Below, in pieces: positions 61,863 through 64,000 of a stretch of DNA of 64,000 nucleotides. The translations under genes were made by a program, and so were the position numbers. How positions within the stretch are numbered: position 1 is the stretch's first letter; every line of letters starts with the position of its first letter. The notes beneath the pieces were generated by a model. That model saw nothing but the letters and a program-made list of their open reading frames with translations, made no database searches and was not told the DNA's origin. Source of the DNA: RGIG4608 sp045651165 (GTDB lineage Bacteria > Bacillota > Clostridia > Oscillospirales > CAG-272); assembly GCA_045651165.1 (NCBI GenBank), contig JAZRRX010000049.1, positions 27,347 through 91,346 on the forward strand, written 5' to 3'.

Positions 61863-63566
61863 TTATTCGGCTTCGTAGCCCCATTGAACGGGTGCGAAAA
61901 CTTGTTGATCCATTTCAGAATCATATCCAACATAGTTCCATTCTTCATCCCAAGTTTCAGGTTTAGATGTGGCTTCACACTTAACGCTTAAATTTAAGCA
62001 ACCGTTAAATGCATTGTAATCTATTCTCTCAACCGACAAAGGAATTACTATACTTGAAAGATTGGTACAATTTTCAAAAGTACCCCATTGAATGAAATCT
62101 AAATTGTTTGAAAGAATTACAGTTTCGAGACTTGTACAATTCAAAAAAGCAAATGAGCCAATTTCGGTTACCGAATTAGGAATTACAATGCTTTGAAGAC
62201 TTGTGCAATTAGCGAATGCATAATGATCAATGTAAGTTACAGTATTTGGAATGACTACCGAGGTTATTTCTAACTCATAGGCAAACGCATTACTATCAAT
62301 AGCCACAACGGGCAAGCCCTTATATTCTGCAGGGATAACTACTTCTGTTCCTTGATAAGTGCCCATGTCTGTAACAATATATCCCGTGCCTTCGTCATTA
62401 AGCTCGAATTCAAGCTCTTCGGGTTCGATTTCATATTCGGGAATATCAATCTCTGTTGTACCGATATCGTAAACAGGGCAAATCATTTCCATATTACTAT
62501 TACTATTCTTACTCATAATAACGAACTGGGTAAGTGTTCCATTTTCAAAATAAAGGCAAATGGCTGCTCCCTCTCCATCAAAATAGTAATATCTATTTTC
62601 TGCGTCATATGTGAATTCGGGAACACCTTCTCCACCCATCTTTAATATTTCTGCAAAAACATTTTCTGGTACAGTATATTGAGTTTTTCTTGCGTAAATC
62701 TCTCCGTCTTTTTCAATGATTGTGTAATATACTCCCTCAATAATAACTTCAAGATCATCTTCAATACCCATAGCATTATCATAAGTTTGAAGTCTTGCAT
62801 CTTCCGTTACCTTATATACCATATAGTTACCACCTGTCAGTGTACCTGAAATTGTGTTAATAGCGAACGTAAAATTATCAAGTGCCATGCAAGCATTCCA
62901 TTCTTCTTCAGTTACAGTAGTGCGAGCATCGGCAGGAGCAGGATTAGGTTCTACCTTACCATCACTTATGTTGATATATGAATCATACTGTGGAACTGTT
63001 GTTTTGCCTACATCTTTAATTTCAATATAAGCTTCTTCTGCCTCAGAAGACATATCATATTTACAATAAGAAAGAACTCCGTTTTCAAAACAGAATTTTA
63101 CAGTTGAATATGAATAATCTTTAATATATGCTTTTGATTCCTCATCATACACCATTTCTTCATAATCAGGAAGTGAAACCATACCAATTGAGCCTAAATT
63201 CATTTTATAATTTTCGGCAACATCATCGGGCATATTTGCAGCAAGCCAACCTATTGACGATTCACCAACCAAAAGTTTTGCATTGATATCAATGATTTGT
63301 TTAGCTCCCAAGTAATCAATATAGAGTTTTGTATCTGCTACGGCGTATGTCATAGAGTATTCGCCCTGTTTCATAACATAGGTAAAGTTTGTAAGATCCT
63401 TCATCTTATTCCATTCTTCTTCAGAAACAGTTGTTCTTGCCTCTTTAGGAGGATCTTGCTTTTGTGTAGTTGTAGTGGTATCAGTACCGAACAAATCACA
63501 AGATGTGAGTAAAATTGTTGTAAGTAGCATAATTGCTACGAGCATAAGTGATAAAATTTTTTTCAT
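61863..63566 (-). CDS. BspA-type leucine-rich-repeat lipoprotein with a duplicated domain
   Basis: This 567-residue surface lipoprotein has a signal peptide ending in LLTSC (Cys23) and a Thr-rich linker. Two homologous ~165-residue domains follow (~45-205 and ~215-380), each beginning ARTTV(S/T)EEEWN and containing NFT(Y/F). A C-terminal BspA-like LRR_5 region (~410-530) has repeats such as VVIPNTVTYIDHYAFANCTSL and IVIPNSVTEIGSFAFLNCTSL (leading blocks shown). The start is the ATG after AAAGGGA; 20 residues upstream in frame are rejected. It probably acts in adhesion or ligand binding at the surface. Confidence 0.85.
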   Translation of the reverse strand: MKKILSLMLVAIMLLTTILLTSCDLFGTDTTTTTQKQDPPKEARTTVSEEEWNKMKDLTNFTYVMKQGEYSMTYAVADTKLYIDYLGAKQIIDINAKLLVGESSIGWLAANMPDDVAENYKMNLGSIGMVSLPDYEEMVYDEESKAYIKDYSYSTVKFCFENGVLSYCKYDMSSEAEEAYIEIKDVGKTTVPQYDSYINISDGKVEPNPAPADARTTVTEEEWNACMALDNFTFAINTISGTLTGGNYMVYKVTEDARLQTYDNAMGIEDDLEVIIEGVYYTIIEKDGEIYARKTQYTVPENVFAEILKMGGEGVPEFTYDAENRYYYFDGEGAAICLYFENGTLTQFVIMSKNSNSNMEMICPVYDIGTTEIDIPEYEIEPEELEFELNDEGTGYIVTDMGTYQGTEVVIPAEYKGLPVVAIDSNAFAYELEITSVVIPNTVTYIDHYAFANCTSLQSIVIPNSVTEIGSFAFLNCTSLETVILSNNLDFIQWGTFENCTNLSSIVIPLSVERIDYNAFNGCLNLSVKCEATSKPETWDEEWNYVGYDSEMDQQVFAPVQWGYEAE

Positions 63567-63597
63567 AGTTTTTCCCTTTCTATAGTTTGATAAAACC

Positions 63598-63626
63598 ATT
63601 TTAGCACATATTTCTATATTTTGCAA
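63598..63626 (-). promoter_or_regulatory. Promoter of the BspA-type lipoprotein gene
   Basis: On the minus strand, TTGCAA and TAAAAT are separated by 17 bases, about 30 bases upstream of the start codon. Confidence 0.65.
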
Positions 63627-63648
63627 TAATATTTAATAAATAATTGTG

Positions 63649-63727
63649 CAAATTTTGATTTGTCGGGGAGAAGTTACAAAGTAAAGATGCGCTAACGCCG
63701 CGCAGGCGCCACCTTTGAAAAGGTGGC
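63649..63727. repeat. End of a second terminal-repeat element
   Basis: The 22 bases at 63649-63670 (CAAATTTTGATTTGTCGGGG plus AG) are the exact reverse complement of 60360-60381, the right end of the element at 60.1 kb. Inward there is a GCCACCTT hairpin with loop TGAA (63708-63727). The interior is unlike the first copy, so the two share ends but not cores. Confidence 0.75.
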
Positions 63728-64000
63728 CGAAACAATCGCATTGGTTTGTGATGATTTTGCGTAAATTTTCGATAATTCAAAAAATGAATTATCGGTTTTG
63801 AATTAAAATTCCAATCTTACAAGCACGCTTGACGCTTGGAATTTCACTCCAAAACTACAAAAATCACTCCTTAGGAGTAATTTTCTAAAATTTACTTAGA
63901 TAAAGCACAGGGATTTAGATATCAATATGCCTATGATTAAAGGTAGCAAATTAAAGATTTTCGAGCCGCCTGTTAAAATGGCGAGAAAATCGTTATGTGT
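63728..64000. other. Non-coding tail of the window with several inverted repeats
   Basis: No gene is visible. There is a 10-bp hairpin CGATAATTCA (63770-63794), a wider ATTCCAA/TTGGAAT inverted repeat near 63808-63843, and a short ACTCCTTAGGAGT palindrome. This is probably the interior of the repeat element that starts at 63.65 kb and runs out of the window. Confidence 0.5.

Overview
This window is an A+T-rich chromosomal segment from a Gram-positive, probably spore-forming member of the Clostridia (Bacillota), most likely a gut anaerobe. The evidence is addA-type recombination, a RicT-family PSP1 protein, two small CotF-like spore coat proteins, SepF/YlmH, GlgC plus GlgD, DUF951, DUF1846, DUF5711 and YfhO families, a T-box leader on ileS, and strong AGGAGG-type ribosome binding sites. 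Exact taxonomy cannot be read from the window. Almost everything is single-copy housekeeping sequence. The accessory material is three surface lipoproteins, a LexA-like regulator with a divergent target, and several families of palindromic intergenic repeats.

Layout. 0-6.2 kb: the 3' part of addA, typA, a HAD phosphatase and a PAP2 phosphatase. 6.2-9.7 kb (minus): a nucleotidase/guanylate-kinase-like fusion, a small membrane protein, a PL1 pectate-lyase-like lipoprotein and a small upstream protein. 9.8-10.8 kb: the tmRNA gene (ssrA), followed by an unusual tandem array of copies of its own 3' end, each with its own terminator. 10.8-18 kb (minus): a very large surface lipoprotein with CxxC repeats and C-terminal starch-binding-like modules, then DUF1846, smpB, an acetyltransferase and a zinc-binding-like lipoprotein. 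18-26.3 kb (minus): a glycogen operon glgC-glgD-glgA-glgP-GH13, with no branching enzyme in the cluster. 26.4-32.8 kb (plus): holB-ricT, a ferredoxin, two tRNA-modification genes and a YtrA-type regulator/ABC transporter operon. 32.8-41.8 kb (minus): ruvC, an rRNA-type methyltransferase, ecfA1-ecfA2-ecfT, truA, DUF5711, cvpA and a ClpC-like ATPase with a McsA-like zinc finger. 42-46.8 kb (plus): DUF951, YfhO, ruvA and ruvB. 46.8-50 kb: CotF-like proteins, an Mrp ATPase and gpmI. 50-59 kb (minus): rluD, lspA, T-box-ileS, ylmH, sepF, yggS, an HlyD-like protein and miaA. 59-64 kb: a hydroxyacid dehydrogenase, a terminal-inverted-repeat element, a LexA-like repressor with a divergent membrane protein, a BspA-type lipoprotein and the end of a second repeat element.

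How the genes work together. tmRNA and SmpB form the ribosome-rescue pair and lie 6 kb apart. The glg operon covers ADP-glucose synthesis, glucan elongation and glucan breakdown. The two surface lipoproteins with carbohydrate-related modules suggest plant or dietary polysaccharide use. EcfA1A2T is the shared energising module for vitamin uptake. The HlyD-yggS-sepF-ylmH-ileS-lspA-rluD run is a division and envelope neighbourhood.

The observations most worth following are these: (i) the ~195-bp tandem repeats carrying exact copies of the tmRNA 3' end, with a hairpin that differs between units only by compensatory base-pair changes; (ii) the same hairpin placed inside an unrelated terminal-inverted-repeat element 50 kb away; (iii) a shared TGTG-N12-CACA operator enclosing the -10 boxes of both divergent promoters at the LexA-like locus; and (iv) the nucleotidase-kinase fusion.
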